Origin: Clostridium oryzae
GTDB taxonomy: Bacteria; Bacillota; Clostridia; Clostridiales; Clostridiaceae
Assembly: GCF_002029235.1 (NCBI RefSeq)
Contig: NZ_MZGV01000019.1
Coordinates: 1-64,000, forward strand
Direction: 5' to 3'
DNA: 64,000 bases
Below the pieces are notes generated by a model, which ran no database searches, had not been told where the DNA came from, and worked only from the letters and a program-made list of their open reading frames with translations. The first letter of the stretch is position 1. The number at the start of each line of letters is the position of its first letter. The position numbers and the translations under genes were made by a program. This document shows, one piece after another, positions 1 to 10,248 of the stretch.

Positions 1-126
1 AATTTGATTACATTATATGCAGTATTTGAATAATATATTGTTTAATAATTATGTATGTTGTACATATTATAAAGATAAAGAAAGCAGGAGATTATGAGAA
101 TATAATCGTGTATACGATAAAAAAGC

Positions 127-156
127 TTGAATTTTTACTATTATTTTATGTATAAT
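127..156 (+). promoter_or_regulatory. Probable sigma-A promoter upstream of yicC
   Basis: TTGAAT at 127-132 and TATAAT at 151-156 are separated by 18 nt. They lie about 40 nt before the YicC start, so this likely drives the yicC-remA-gmk-rpoZ-coaBC string. The first 126 bases of the window hold no recognisable gene. Confidence 0.6.
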
Positions 157-195
157 AGGAACTATGGAGTTTAATAAAGATTGGAGATGTACTGA

Positions 196-1080
196 ATGGT
201 TTCCAGCATGACTGGTTTTGGAAGGGCAGCATATGAAGTTGAAGGCAAAAAAAGTTTTACCATTGAAATAAAGAGCGTAAATCATAGATTCTTGGATATA
301 AATGTTAGAATTCCGAGAACAATAATAAGTCTAGAAGACCGAGTTAGAAAGCTAGTAAGTGAAAACTTAAGCAGAGGTAAAATAGATGTATTTATAAATT
401 ATAATAACATAGAGAAACTCGGCGTTCAGGCTAAACTTAATACGACACTCAGTGATAGCTATTATCAGTGCCTTCTTCAACTAAAGGAAAGGTATAATAT
501 TGAGGAAGATGTTTCTTTGAGCCTCTTATCAAAATTTCCTGATGTCATATACCTTGAAGAAGAGGAAGAAAATATGGAAACCATATGGCAGGAAATGCAA
601 ATACCTATTATACAGGCTATCGATGTATTAAAGGATATGAGAAAGGCAGAAGGCGAAAAACTTCATGATGATATATTAAAAAAATGCGATAAAATAAGAT
701 CGGATGTAGAAAAAATAGAAGACCGTTCAAAAGAACATATACTTCAGTATAAACAAAAGCTTACTGATAGATTGAAAGAGATACTAACAGATAATTCAGT
801 TATAGATGAAAACAGGTTAAATATGGAATTAGCATTATATGCTGATAGATGTTGTATTGATGAAGAAATCACTAGAATTAAAAGTCACATTTCTCAAATA
901 AGCTCAACAGTTGATTTAACTGAGCCTATAGGTAGAAAACTCGATTTCCTTGTTCAAGAACTTAACAGGGAAGCAAATACAATAGCATCTAAATCAAATG
1001 ATTTAGAAATAACTAGATATGCTCTAAATATAAAAAATGAGATAGAGAAAATCAGAGAACAAATACAAAATATAGAGTAA
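196..1080 (+). CDS. yicC: YicC/YloC family endoribonuclease
   Basis: A 294-aa protein starting MVSSMTGFGRA, the typical YicC/YloC opening, followed by the conserved EIKSVNHRFLD stretch near residue 25. The C-terminal half is helical and ends in the family signature around GRKLDFLVQELNREANTIASKS. The family is stress-linked and E. coli YicC is reported as an endoribonuclease; the role here is inferred from family. The SD GGAG sits 9 nt before the ATG. It heads a tightly packed cluster with remA and gmk, the same order as yloC-remA-gmk in Bacillus subtilis. Length is normal. Confidence 0.93.
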   Translation: MVSSMTGFGRAAYEVEGKKSFTIEIKSVNHRFLDINVRIPRTIISLEDRVRKLVSENLSRGKIDVFINYNNIEKLGVQAKLNTTLSDSYYQCLLQLKERYNIEEDVSLSLLSKFPDVIYLEEEEENMETIWQEMQIPIIQAIDVLKDMRKAEGEKLHDDILKKCDKIRSDVEKIEDRSKEHILQYKQKLTDRLKEILTDNSVIDENRLNMELALYADRCCIDEEITRIKSHISQISSTVDLTEPIGRKLDFLVQELNREANTIASKSNDLEITRYALNIKNEIEKIREQIQNIE

Positions 1081-1095
1081 TTCAGGAGGAATAAA

Positions 1096-1368
1096 ATGGG
1101 GATAAAACTTATAAACATAGGATTTGGAAACATAGTTTCTGCTAACAGACTTATTGCAATTGTAAGTCCAGAGTCCGCACCTATAAAAAGAATTATTCAG
1201 GAAGCAAGAGATAGAGGTATGCTTATTGATGCTACTTATGGAAGGAGAACGAGAGCAGTTATCATAACAGATAGTGACCATGTTATTTTATCAGCAGTTC
1301 AGCCAGAAACAGTAGCACATAGGCTGTCATCTAAAGGTGAAGAAGACATTGATGAGGTAGATGAATAA
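1096..1368 (+). CDS. remA: RemA-like DUF370 DNA-binding regulator
   Basis: A 90-aa DUF370 protein opening [22 protein letters not shown], close to Bacillus RemA, a DNA-binding activator of extracellular matrix and osmoprotection genes. The conserved [19 protein letters not shown] segment is present; basic residues here contact DNA in RemA oligomers. The SD AGGAGG is 6 nt before ATG. It ends on the first base of the gmk start codon, so the two are likely translationally coupled. The actual target genes in this organism cannot be read from the window. Confidence 0.9.
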   Translation: MGIKLINIGFGNIVSANRLIAIVSPESAPIKRIIQEARDRGMLIDATYGRRTRAVIITDSDHVILSAVQPETVAHRLSSKGEEDIDEVDE

Positions 1369-1997
1369 TGAATGAAAAGGGTGTATTGGTTGTATTATCA
1401 GGACCTTCTGGTGCTGGAAAAGGTACAATATGCAAGGCTCTCCTTGAAAAAGAAGACTTTTGGTTATCTGTTTCAGCTACTACTAGAAGTCCAAGGAATG
1501 GTGAAATTGATGGTAAAAATTATTTTTTTCTAACAAAAGATAAGTTTGAAGAAGAAATTGCAAACAACAGATTTCTTGAATATGCTGAGGTCTATGGAAA
1601 CTACTATGGTACTCCAAAAGAACATGTTATGGAAGTTATAGATAGCGGCCGTGATGTGATATTAGAAATCGATATTCAAGGTGCGCTTAAAGTAAAGGAG
1701 AACTATCCTGGAGGAGTGTTTATATTTATATTACCACCTTCCATGGAGGAACTTAGAAATAGAATAATAGGAAGAGGCAGTGAGACTCCTGAATCTCTAA
1801 TGATAAGATTTAAGTCTGCTTACCATGAAATAAACTATGTTTCTAAGTACAATTATGCAGTGGTGAATGACACTGTAGAAAATGCTGTTAAAAAGATACA
1901 GTCCATTGTGGCTGCAGAAAAATGTAGAGTAGATAGAATAAAAGAAGAAATTTTAGATTCTAAGGAGGGTTTAATTCATGAACAACTCTATGATTAG
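1368..1997 (+). CDS. gmk: Guanylate kinase
   Basis: A 209-aa guanylate kinase that phosphorylates GMP to GDP with ATP. The P-loop GPSGAGKGT lies at about residues 12-20, followed by the GMP-binding part SVSATTRSPRNGEIDGKNY and the EYAEVYGNYYGTP motif. Length is typical. The start overlaps the remA stop by one base, and the 3' end overlaps the rpoZ start by 20 nt, so the cluster is compact and probably co-translated. Confidence 0.97.
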   Translation: MNEKGVLVVLSGPSGAGKGTICKALLEKEDFWLSVSATTRSPRNGEIDGKNYFFLTKDKFEEEIANNRFLEYAEVYGNYYGTPKEHVMEVIDSGRDVILEIDIQGALKVKENYPGGVFIFILPPSMEELRNRIIGRGSETPESLMIRFKSAYHEINYVSKYNYAVVNDTVENAVKKIQSIVAAEKCRVDRIKEEILDSKEGLIHEQLYD

Positions 1998-2196
1998 TCC
2001 ATCAATATTAGATTTATTAGGCAAGGTGGAAAACAGATATTCATTAGTAACAGTTACTGCTAAAAGAGCTAGACAGCTTATAGATGGTGAAGAGCCTCTT
2101 ATAAGAATAGATGCAACAAAACCATTAACAGTAGCTATAAACGAAGTAAATAGTGGTGCAATAGTCTATGAAACTGTAAAAGAGGGAATAAAATAA
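1978..2196 (+). CDS. rpoZ: RNA polymerase omega subunit
   Basis: A 72-aa omega subunit that assists RNA polymerase assembly by clamping beta-prime. The motif NRYSLVTVTAKRARQL is the family signature, followed by the IRIDATKPLTVAINE stretch. AAGGAGGG lies 8 nt before the ATG. The gene starts inside the end of gmk and its stop abuts the coaBC start. Position after gmk is standard for Firmicutes. Confidence 0.95.
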   Translation: MNNSMISPSILDLLGKVENRYSLVTVTAKRARQLIDGEEPLIRIDATKPLTVAINEVNSGAIVYETVKEGIK

Positions 2197-3386
2197 TGCA
2201 GCAAAGTAAGACAGTGGTTCTTGGCGTTACTGGCGGAATTGCTGCGTACAAAGCTATTGATTTAGTTAGTTATCTTAGGAAAAGAGATATTAATGTAGAA
2301 GTAATAATGACTAAAAATGCTGCGGAGTTTGTATCTCCGCTTACTTTTAGAAGTATATCTGGAAATGATGTAATCTTCGATATGTTTCAAGAACCAAGAG
2401 CATGGGAGATTCAGCATATATCATTAGCAAAAAAAGCAGATCTATTAGCAGTTGTACCAGCAACAGCTAATATCATTGGGAAGGTTGCTAATGGTATAGC
2501 TGATGATATGCTTTCCACTACGATAATGGCTACAAATGCTCCGGTGATTTTTGCACCTGCTATGAATACTAATATGTATAACAATGTAATTGTTCAGGAA
2601 AATATTAACAAGCTTAAGACGTTAAATTACGAATTTATTGAACCAGCTAAAGGGAGACTTGCCTGTGGTGATGAAGGCATAGGTAAGTTGGAGGATATTA
2701 ACAAAATAGCAAAAGTCATTACGCGAAAATTATATCAGAAAAAGGAACTTATAGGCAAGACAGTGCTCGTAACAGCAGGTCCTACTATAGCACCAATAGA
2801 TCCTGTTAGGTATATAACTAACAGATCTACTGGAAAGATGGGTTATGCAATTGCAGAGGAAGCATTGAATAGAGGCGCCCATGTTATACTTATAAGTGGT
2901 CCTACAAGTATTGATGTTCCGTATGGGGCAGATTTAATAAGAGTCAATACGAATCAGGAAATGTTAGATGCAGTTATGAGCAATATGCACGAAAGTGACA
3001 TAATAATAAAAAGTGCAGCAGTTAGTGATTATAAACCGGAAGCATACAGTTCCCAAAAAATTAAAAAAAACAGTGACAAATTATCTATAGATTTTGTTAT
3101 TGATAATGATATATTGCTGCAAGTAGGAAGCAAGAAAAGAGAAAATCAGATATTAGTTGGTTTTGCTGCAGAGAGCCAAAATGTGATAGAAAACGCAAGA
3201 GGTAAACTACTTAAGAAAAATTTGGATTTTATAGTGGCTAATGACATATCCGCTGAAGATACAGGTTTTGCATCAGATGATAACAGAGTAGTTATTATTG
3301 ACAAGGAAACTGAGCTTCATGTAGAAAAAATGACTAAACTGCAGGTAGCAGCTAAAATATTTGATGTTATTGAGAAAAGGCGCTAA
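2196..3386 (+). CDS. coaBC: Bifunctional phosphopantothenoylcysteine decarboxylase / phosphopantothenate-cysteine ligase
   Basis: A 396-aa fusion enzyme making 4'-phosphopantetheine for CoA. The N-terminal flavoprotein (CoaC) half shows VLGVTGGIAAYKAIDL, the PAMNTNMY motif and ACGDEGIGKL; the C-terminal CoaB half starts near residue 186 with KTVLVTAGPTIAPIDPVRYITNRSTGKMG and has KKNSDKLSIDF-type and GFAAES motifs. The stop codon lies in the loop of a terminator hairpin. CoaD, a later enzyme of the same pathway, is encoded at 19.5 kb. Confidence 0.96.
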   Translation: MQQSKTVVLGVTGGIAAYKAIDLVSYLRKRDINVEVIMTKNAAEFVSPLTFRSISGNDVIFDMFQEPRAWEIQHISLAKKADLLAVVPATANIIGKVANGIADDMLSTTIMATNAPVIFAPAMNTNMYNNVIVQENINKLKTLNYEFIEPAKGRLACGDEGIGKLEDINKIAKVITRKLYQKKELIGKTVLVTAGPTIAPIDPVRYITNRSTGKMGYAIAEEALNRGAHVILISGPTSIDVPYGADLIRVNTNQEMLDAVMSNMHESDIIIKSAAVSDYKPEAYSSQKIKKNSDKLSIDFVIDNDILLQVGSKKRENQILVGFAAESQNVIENARGKLLKKNLDFIVANDISAEDTGFASDDNRVVIIDKETELHVEKMTKLQVAAKIFDVIEKRR

Positions 3387-3397
3387 AGCGCTTTTTT
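3375..3397 (+). terminator. Intrinsic terminator overlapping the coaBC stop
   Basis: AAAAGGCGC TAAA GCGCTTTTTT forms a GC stem (one bulged G) followed by T6. The TAA loop is the coaBC stop codon. Confidence 0.75.
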
Positions 3398-3402
3398 CAA
3401 TT

Positions 3403-3495
3403 AATTAGGACATCAGCATAATGGGGGACATCAATATAATTGGGCAGCATCTGATAAGATGTAAGCCTAATTTCCTAATAAGATGTATCCCCTTT
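3403..3495 (+). promoter_or_regulatory. Structured, repeat-rich leader before priA
   Basis: Two near-copies of GGACATCA(G/A)(C/T)ATAAT lie at 3408 and 3426, and two copies of (G/A)ATAAGATGTA at 3453 and 3477. TTAGGA at 3405-3410 can pair with TCCTAA at 3473-3478, while GGGGACATC at 3424-3432 can pair with GATGTATCCCC at 3482-3492. These pairings cross, so they form either a pseudoknot or alternatives. An inner TTGGGC/GCCTAA stem caps a CATCT-GATA-AGATG hairpin. I do not recognise a named riboswitch. Confidence 0.4.
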
Positions 3496-3520
3496 CATTA
3501 TTTATTCAGGAGGCGACATA

Positions 3521-5725
3521 GTGTTCAATTACGCAGGTATTATTGTAAATAATGAATCAATAATGGTTGACAAGGTGTTTACATATGGCATACCTGAAGG
3601 ATTAGTCAATCATGTTAATATAGGAAGTAAGGTAAAGGTTCCCTTTGGAAAAGGCAATAAAAAGATAGATGGATATGTTATTGAATTATATGAAAATGCT
3701 TCTGATAATATACAAAGGTTAAAATACATTGATTCTATAGTTAGCGCAAATATTCTTTTTGGAGAAAAACAAGTTAAGCTTATAAAGTTTATGAAGGAAA
3801 GATACTTATGCAGCTATCTAGATTGCATAAGAGTCATGCTTCCGAGTGGTATTCTTAAAAATATGGCTAGTAAATTAGAACAGAGACTATATACGGCAAA
3901 AGCACCAGAAGGAAATTTATATAAGAAAAATTATGTAAACATATATCAAGCTGTTAAACATAATGAGGGGTTATATAATAAAAACAGACTTTCAAACGAA
4001 TTTGGGTTTTCGCTAAGCTCGATAAATACGTTAATAAAGCATCAGATCTTAATTGTCAAACAACAGAAAATTGACAGAGTTTCTGATAAAATCTATGAAC
4101 GATATGAAGCTAGAAAGCTTAATAATAACCAAAAGATTGTCTATGATTCAATATGTAATGGACGTGAAGATAAATATTTAATTCATGGGATAACTGGCAG
4201 CGGAAAAACAGAAATATATTTACAGCTTGTTGAGAAGAACCTTAAAGAGAATAAAGATTGTATAGTACTTGTACCAGAAATTTCACTCACTCCACAGATG
4301 CTTGAAAGGTTTAAGGGGCGTTTTGGAAATAATATAAGTGTATTTCACAGTAGAATGTCAGAGGGAGAACGTTATGACGAATGGATGAGGGTAAAGGAAG
4401 GCAGAACAAAGCTTGCTATAGGTGCTAGGTCAGCTATTTTTTTACCGTTTAATAATTTAGGACTTATTATATTAGACGAGGAGCATGATGGAAGTTATAA
4501 ATCTGAAAGCAATCCTAAATATGATTGCAGAGAAGTTGCAGAGTTTGTGGCCGGAAATAATCAGGCAAAAGTAGTGTATGGTACTGCAACACCTTCTATG
4601 GAGACTTACTATAGAGCTAAGAAGGGTGAAGTAAGATTATTATCTATAAATTCAAGAGCGGACAATGCAAAACTCCCAGAAGTTACTGTAGTTGATATGA
4701 GGGACGAACTTATAAGTAATAATAGATCTATATTTAGCAGAGAGCTGCATGAGGATATAAGAAATAATATAGAGCAAGGTAATCAAATAATACTTTTTTT
4801 AAATAGGAGAGGCTTTTCGCCATTTGTATCCTGCAGAAGCTGTGGTTTTGTATATAGATGCAGACAGTGTGATATCTCGCTAACTTATCATAGAGAGGAT
4901 AATATGCTGCACTGTCACTACTGTGGCTATAAAGAAAGACCTAAAAATACTTGTCCGAAATGCGGCAGTAAATATATTAAGTACTTTGGAATAGGAACAG
5001 AGAAGGTTGAAGAAGCGGTGAAAAAATATTTTCCAGGTGTTAAAACACTTAGGATGGATATGGATACTACGAGAGGAAAAGATTCCTACATTAATATATA
5101 TGAGGCCTTTAAAAAAGGAGAAGCTCAAGTTTTGATAGGAACTCAGATGGTATCAAAAGGATTAGATTTTCCTAATGTTACGTTAGTAGGTATACTAGCT
5201 GCAGATCTTACTCTTAATTTACCTGACTACAAATCAGCAGAGAGAACTTTTCAGCTTATTACTCAGGTATCTGGAAGAGCTGGAAGAAGCAGTAAGGAAG
5301 GAAAGGTTGTTGTTCAGACTTATTCGCCGGAACATTACAGCATAGTGAGCTCAGCTCATAGTAATTATGAAGAATTTTATAATGAGGAAATTGGCATTAG
5401 GAAGTCCATGGAATACATACCGTTTAATGATATTATTAATGTTAATTTGAATAGTTTGAATGAAAAACTTCTTATTGATACGATTAGAAAGGTATATGAC
5501 GATTTACAGATTCTATTTCAGCATGACAAAAACGTACATATCCTTGGGCCGTGTCCTTGCAGTATTTCTAAAATAAAAGAATTATACAGATGGCAGATAA
5601 TATTAAAGGGTAAGTTTGACATTGACACAAAGCAAAGAATAAAAAAAGTTGTTTATGATAATTTGAAATTTGTATATAATGATATTAAGTTAAATTTAGA
5701 TGTAAATCCGAACACATTGATATAA
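3521..5725 (+). CDS. priA: Primosomal protein N' (replication restart helicase PriA)
   Basis: A 734-aa superfamily 2 helicase that reloads the replisome at stalled forks. The N-terminal 3'-DNA-binding domain is followed by Walker [15 protein letters not shown] near residue 223, the DEEHD box, and a zinc-binding insert with four Cys pairs (CRSCG, CRQC, CHYCG, CPKCG) near 440-490. The helicase C part holds [15 protein letters not shown] and QVSGRAGR. Start is GTG with SD AGGAGG 8 nt upstream. Full length for the family. Confidence 0.96.
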   Translation: MFNYAGIIVNNESIMVDKVFTYGIPEGLVNHVNIGSKVKVPFGKGNKKIDGYVIELYENASDNIQRLKYIDSIVSANILFGEKQVKLIKFMKERYLCSYLDCIRVMLPSGILKNMASKLEQRLYTAKAPEGNLYKKNYVNIYQAVKHNEGLYNKNRLSNEFGFSLSSINTLIKHQILIVKQQKIDRVSDKIYERYEARKLNNNQKIVYDSICNGREDKYLIHGITGSGKTEIYLQLVEKNLKENKDCIVLVPEISLTPQMLERFKGRFGNNISVFHSRMSEGERYDEWMRVKEGRTKLAIGARSAIFLPFNNLGLIILDEEHDGSYKSESNPKYDCREVAEFVAGNNQAKVVYGTATPSMETYYRAKKGEVRLLSINSRADNAKLPEVTVVDMRDELISNNRSIFSRELHEDIRNNIEQGNQIILFLNRRGFSPFVSCRSCGFVYRCRQCDISLTYHREDNMLHCHYCGYKERPKNTCPKCGSKYIKYFGIGTEKVEEAVKKYFPGVKTLRMDMDTTRGKDSYINIYEAFKKGEAQVLIGTQMVSKGLDFPNVTLVGILAADLTLNLPDYKSAERTFQLITQVSGRAGRSSKEGKVVVQTYSPEHYSIVSSAHSNYEEFYNEEIGIRKSMEYIPFNDIINVNLNSLNEKLLIDTIRKVYDDLQILFQHDKNVHILGPCPCSISKIKELYRWQIILKGKFDIDTKQRIKKVVYDNLKFVYNDIKLNLDVNPNTLI

Positions 5726-5738
5726 TAGGAGTGATATT

Positions 5739-6191
5739 ATGGCATTAAGAAATATAAGAACAGAAGAAGATCCAATTCTTAGAAAGAAAAGCAGGCTAGT
5801 AGAAAAAATTGATGAAAAGATAGTAACACTTGTGAAGGATATGGCTGAAACCATGTATGAAGCTGAAAATGGAGTTGGTCTCGCTGCACCTCAGGTAGGT
5901 ATATTAAAACGAATAGTGGTAATAGATATAGGTGAAGGCCTTAATGTGTTTATAAATCCAGTAATTTTAGAAAGCTCAGGCAGTGGTGTAGACATTGAAG
6001 GATGTTTGAGCATTCCTGGAAGACAGGGAGAAGTTGAAAGACCGACTAAGGTTAAGGTAAAAGCAATGAATGAAAAAGGTGAGGAGTTTACAATGGAAGC
6101 TGAAGACTTTATGGCAAGAGCTGTTTGTCATGAACTTGATCACCTCGATGGAATTTTATTTATAGATAAGCTTGTAAGAAGTGAGGATTGA
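5739..6191 (+). CDS. def: Peptide deformylase
   Basis: A 150-aa metalloenzyme removing N-formyl from nascent proteins. All three family motifs are present: [10 protein letters not shown] near residue 45, EGCLSIPG near 88 and HELDHLDG near 131, supplying the Cys and two His metal ligands plus catalytic Glu. SD AGGAG is 8 nt before ATG. It sits 13 nt after priA and just before fmt, which catalyses the opposite step, the usual def-fmt pairing. Confidence 0.97.
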   Translation: MALRNIRTEEDPILRKKSRLVEKIDEKIVTLVKDMAETMYEAENGVGLAAPQVGILKRIVVIDIGEGLNVFINPVILESSGSGVDIEGCLSIPGRQGEVERPTKVKVKAMNEKGEEFTMEAEDFMARAVCHELDHLDGILFIDKLVRSED

Positions 6192-6195
6192 TACA

Positions 6196-7125
6196 ATGAA
6201 GATAGTTTTCATGGGAACTCCTGAATTTGCAGTGCCAACTCTTGAAAGCCTTATTTTGAATCATCAGGTTGAGGCAGTCTTTACTCAGCCTGATAGACCA
6301 AAGGGCAGAGGTAAGAAACTTGCTTTCAGTGCAGTTAAAGAGGTAGCAGTAAAGCATGGAATAAAAATTTATCAACCTGAAAAACTGAAAAATGACAGAG
6401 AATGCATAGAAGCTTTGAAAGCTATTAATCCTGATTTTATTGTAGTCGTAGCCTATGGACAAATACTGTCACAAGAAATATTAGATATACCAAAGTATTA
6501 TTGCATAAACCTTCATGCATCACTGCTTCCAAAATACAGGGGGGCTGCCCCAATACAATGGTGCATAATAAATGGAGAAACAGAGAGTGGAAATACAACT
6601 ATGAAAATGGATGCAGGAATAGATACTGGAGATATTTTAATGCAGAGCAAAGTTGCAATCGATCCGGATTTAACAGCAGATGAACTACATGATAAGCTTA
6701 TGGAAGATGGAGGAAAACTAGTAGTAGACACTATACAGGCAGTGGTTGAGAATAAACTTACACCTGTTCCTCAAGTAGATGAATTGAGCTGCAATTCCCC
6801 TATGCTTAGCAGAGAAAAGGCTAAAATAGATTGGAAAGCTTCTGCAAAAGATATACATAACTTAGTTAGAGGTTTGAATTCATGGCCCGTAGCACATACT
6901 AACTATAATGAATTAAGTCTGAAAGTGTTTAAGACAGCTGTTGTTAATATAGAAACAAATAAGACTCCTGGAAGTATACTTAAGGTTGATAATAAAGGAA
7001 TATTAGTAGCGACAGGTGAAAAAGCATTACTAATTGAAGAAATACAGTTTCCTAATGGCAAAAGGATGAAAGTATCTGATTACATAAGGGGAAACAATAT
7101 TGAAGAGGGACTAATATTAGATTAG
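6196..7125 (+). CDS. fmt: Methionyl-tRNA formyltransferase
   Basis: A 309-aa enzyme formylating initiator Met-tRNA using 10-formyl-THF. It opens MKIVFMGTPEFAVPTL and carries the active-site motif NLHASLLPKYRGAAPIQW near residue 107-124, then GDILMQ. I take ATG 6196 over an upstream in-frame codon because it restores the family N-terminus and sits after GTGAGG. It follows def by 4 nt. Confidence 0.96.
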   Translation: MKIVFMGTPEFAVPTLESLILNHQVEAVFTQPDRPKGRGKKLAFSAVKEVAVKHGIKIYQPEKLKNDRECIEALKAINPDFIVVVAYGQILSQEILDIPKYYCINLHASLLPKYRGAAPIQWCIINGETESGNTTMKMDAGIDTGDILMQSKVAIDPDLTADELHDKLMEDGGKLVVDTIQAVVENKLTPVPQVDELSCNSPMLSREKAKIDWKASAKDIHNLVRGLNSWPVAHTNYNELSLKVFKTAVVNIETNKTPGSILKVDNKGILVATGEKALLIEEIQFPNGKRMKVSDYIRGNNIEEGLILD

Positions 7126-7134
7126 AGGTAAACA

Positions 7135-8457
7135 ATGAATACACGAAAATTGGCTGTAGAAGTAATTGGAGAAATATTAGATAAAGGAGCATATTCAAAT
7201 TTAGTACTTAAAAATCGACTACACTCATCGGAGCTTAAGGATAATGATAGAGCTTTGGTAACAGAAATTGTATATGGTACAATCAAATATAAATATACAA
7301 TAGATAAAATTTTGAGCAGCTTTATAAAAAATCCTATTAGCAAACTTGATAAAATGATATTAAATATTCTTAGAATTTCAGTATATCAGATGATGTATTT
7401 GGATAAGGTTCCGGATTATGCTATAGTTAATGAAGCTGTTAATTTAGCAAAAACTAAATCCATAGGCGCTAGTAAGCTTGTAAATGGTGTACTGAGAAAT
7501 TACATAAGAAATAAAGAAAAGCAGTATGTAAAAAATCAAAGTATTATAGAACAATTAAGTTTTAAATACTCATTTGAAAATTGGATGGTAAAATTGTTTG
7601 TAAAACAGTATGGCGAAGAGAACGCTGAGAGGATTATGGAGGGTCTTAACTCAACCCCAGTGGTTACAGTTAGAGTTAATTCCATTGTTAAAGACTCATC
7701 TGCTGTATTTGACGAACTCATAGATATTGGCTATAATGTACAGAAATCTAATGTTTCAGCAAATGCTTTGAAAATAGTTAAAGGAAGTTCTATCGATAAA
7801 AATCCAATTTTCAAAGCCGGCTGCATAACTGTTCAGGATGAAAGTGCAATGCTCGCAGTAGAAGCTTTAGATGTGAAAGAAAATATGGAAGTCCTCGATT
7901 TATGTGCAGCTCCAGGCGGAAAAACTACCTATACAGCTGAGTTAATGAACAATACTGGAAGTATAATAGCCTGTGATATGTATGAACATAAACTTAAGCT
8001 TATTGACGAAGCAGCATCTAGATTAGGCTTAGATATAATAAACACAGAATTAAGTGATGCCCAAAAAATAAATGAACAGTTTGTTGATAGATTTGATAGA
8101 GTACTTGCAGATGTTCCATGTTCTGGCCTTGGTATAATAAGAAAAAAGCCAGAAATTAAGTGGTCAAAACAGTCAAAAGATTTAAATGAATTGATTAAAA
8201 TTCAAAGAAATATTTTACATAGTGCAGCTAAATATGTAAAACCTAACGGTGTACTTGTATACTCTACATGTACATTGAATAAAAATGAGAATGAAAAGAA
8301 CATAGATGATTTTTTGAAGAATAATGAAAATTTTGTCTTAGATGAAATTAATTTTAATAATAATCGTAATTTTATTTATGGGGATAATGGGATGGTCACC
8401 ATATTGCCTAGTGACATGGATGGTTTCTTTATTGCAAAGTTGAGGAGAAAGAAATGA
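7135..8457 (+). CDS. rsmB: 16S rRNA (cytosine-967-C5)-methyltransferase RsmB
   Basis: A 440-aa protein with an N-terminal NusB-like RNA-binding domain (about 1-130) and a C-terminal SAM methyltransferase. The SAM motif [13 protein letters not shown] lies near 258, the motif IV Cys in DVPCSGLG and the catalytic Cys in [22 protein letters not shown] precedes ATG. Its stop overlaps the rlmN ATG (ATGA), indicating coupling. Confidence 0.95.
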   Translation: MNTRKLAVEVIGEILDKGAYSNLVLKNRLHSSELKDNDRALVTEIVYGTIKYKYTIDKILSSFIKNPISKLDKMILNILRISVYQMMYLDKVPDYAIVNEAVNLAKTKSIGASKLVNGVLRNYIRNKEKQYVKNQSIIEQLSFKYSFENWMVKLFVKQYGEENAERIMEGLNSTPVVTVRVNSIVKDSSAVFDELIDIGYNVQKSNVSANALKIVKGSSIDKNPIFKAGCITVQDESAMLAVEALDVKENMEVLDLCAAPGGKTTYTAELMNNTGSIIACDMYEHKLKLIDEAASRLGLDIINTELSDAQKINEQFVDRFDRVLADVPCSGLGIIRKKPEIKWSKQSKDLNELIKIQRNILHSAAKYVKPNGVLVYSTCTLNKNENEKNIDDFLKNNENFVLDEINFNNNRNFIYGDNGMVTILPSDMDGFFIAKLRRKK

Positions 8458-9488
8458 AAAACATACTAGATTTAAATATAAATGAGTTAGAAATATGGAT
8501 GAAGGAGCATAAACAGAGTTCATTTAGAGCTGCTCAAATATTTCAATGGATTTATAAGAGAGTGTATGATTTTGATAATATGACCAATATACCTAAATCT
8601 CTGATTAATGACTTAAAGAAAGAATACTACATTGAAATTCCCAATATAGTAAAGTCCCTTGTATCTCAGCTTGACGAAACAGTGAAATTGTTGTATAGAT
8701 TTAGTGATGGCAACATAATAGAAGCTGTGGTAATGAAGTATAAACATGGTAATACGATTTGTATATCTTCTCAGGTTGGATGCAGAATGGGCTGCAAGTT
8801 TTGTGCTTCTACAATAGATGGAATGGTTAGGAATCTATCTGCTGGAGAAATGATATCTGAGATACTTTGTGCTGAAGATTTTGTTAAGGAAAGTATTTCA
8901 CATATTGTAATAATGGGCAGTGGAGAACCTATGGATAACTATGATAACATAATAAAATTTATAGATTTAGCTAATTCTAAGCATGGACTAAACATAGGTC
9001 AAAGAAAAATAACAATATCGACTTGTGGGATAGTTCCCAAGATAATTCAAATGGCAGATAGGAAATATCAGATAACATTGGCCATTTCACTTCATGCTAG
9101 TACAGATGAAAAAAGAAAAGAGATTATGCCTATAGCTAATAAATATTCAATTGATGAAGTAATAAAAGCTTGTAGGTATTATATAAATATGACTAGCAGA
9201 AGAATAACTTTTGAATATGCGTTGATTAGTGATGTGAATGATAGTAATGAAGACGCAGAAAATCTTGTTAAACTGCTGCAAGGCCTTTTATGTCATGTAA
9301 ATTTAATTCCAGTAAATAACGTAAGAGAAAGAGAGTATCATAAATCTTCAAAGGATAGAATCCATACTTTTAAAACTATATTAGAAAGAAATGGAATTCA
9401 AACTACTGTGCGTAGAGAGTTAGGTGCAGATATAAATGCTGCTTGCGGACAGCTTAGGAAAAATTATATGGATTATGAGAAAAAGTAG
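8454..9488 (+). CDS. rlmN: 23S rRNA (A2503-C2)/tRNA (A37-C2) methyltransferase RlmN
   Basis: A 344-aa radical SAM enzyme. The cluster motif appears as [12 protein letters not shown] near residue 117, giving C-x3-C-x2-C, and a C-terminal Cys in NAACGQLRK near 334 is the partner methyl-transfer/resolving Cys. The motif MGSGEPMDN is the family GEP motif. SD GAGGAG is 6 nt before the ATG, which overlaps the rsmB stop. Confidence 0.95.
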   Translation: MKNILDLNINELEIWMKEHKQSSFRAAQIFQWIYKRVYDFDNMTNIPKSLINDLKKEYYIEIPNIVKSLVSQLDETVKLLYRFSDGNIIEAVVMKYKHGNTICISSQVGCRMGCKFCASTIDGMVRNLSAGEMISEILCAEDFVKESISHIVIMGSGEPMDNYDNIIKFIDLANSKHGLNIGQRKITISTCGIVPKIIQMADRKYQITLAISLHASTDEKRKEIMPIANKYSIDEVIKACRYYINMTSRRITFEYALISDVNDSNEDAENLVKLLQGLLCHVNLIPVNNVREREYHKSSKDRIHTFKTILERNGIQTTVRRELGADINAACGQLRKNYMDYEKK

Positions 9489-9524
9489 AAAGATTCAGAT
9501 AATACTTTGGAAGGGGTGATTGCT

Positions 9525-10247
9525 TTGATAGGAGCACTATCTGATGTAGGTAATACAAGAGAATTGAATGAGGATTATATGGCTAGCTATACAAGTGATA
9601 GTTTGAATATCTATATTATAGCTGATGGTATGGGAGGCCATAATGCTGGCGAAGTTGCCAGCAAAACAGCAGTTGAGTCTGTCATAGAATATGTAAAGAA
9701 GGCTGAACAGATTTCTGATATTGGTAATTTATTAAAAAGAGCTATCATTTATGCTAACGACGAAGTAAATAAGTTGTCTCAACAGGATGATCAATTGAAT
9801 GGAATGGGGACAACTATCACAGCGTGTATAACTGATGGAGACAATTATATTGTAGCTAATGTAGGGGATTCGAGCTGCTATGTATTAGCTGATAAGAAAC
9901 TAATTAAAGTCACAAAGGATCATTCTCTTGTGCAGCAGCTTATAGACGAAGGAAGTATAACTGAAGACGAAGGTAAAAATCATCCAAATAAAAACATTAT
10001 AACTAGAGCAGTAGGTACGGGAAGTGATATTGAAGTGGATTTATTTGAGCTTGATACAAATAATTTAGAAAAGATAATTTTATGTACAGATGGATTAACA
10101 AACGAAATAGAATTAGACGATATGAGCAGAATATTAGATGAAAGTAACTCAGACAATATGCAAGCTTGTAGGGAACTTGTAGAGTTAGCTAAAAAAAACG
10201 GTGGTAGAGATAATATAACTGTAATGGTTATAGAAGGGAAGTGTTAA
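9525..10247 (+). CDS. stp: PP2C-type Ser/Thr phosphatase (Stp/PrpC)
   Basis: A 240-aa PPM phosphatase that reverses PrkC phosphorylation. Metal-binding motifs are ADGMGGHNAGEVAS near residue 31, GMGTTITA, ANVGDSSCYV and the C-terminal GGRDNITVMV. I choose TTG 9525 since AAGGGGTGA ends 7-8 nt upstream and it gives the family start MIGALSDVGNTRELNEDY. It is followed after one base by prkC, the standard phosphatase-kinase pair. Confidence 0.94.
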   Translation: MIGALSDVGNTRELNEDYMASYTSDSLNIYIIADGMGGHNAGEVASKTAVESVIEYVKKAEQISDIGNLLKRAIIYANDEVNKLSQQDDQLNGMGTTITACITDGDNYIVANVGDSSCYVLADKKLIKVTKDHSLVQQLIDEGSITEDEGKNHPNKNIITRAVGTGSDIEVDLFELDTNNLEKIILCTDGLTNEIELDDMSRILDESNSDNMQACRELVELAKKNGGRDNITVMVIEGKC

Positions 10248-10248
10248 T

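Noticed and set aside
94..105. Three-codon ORF ATG AGA ATA TAA after AGGAG
   Set aside because: Too short to be a gene; spacing is only 3 nt. Possibly a decayed start, but nothing else supports it.
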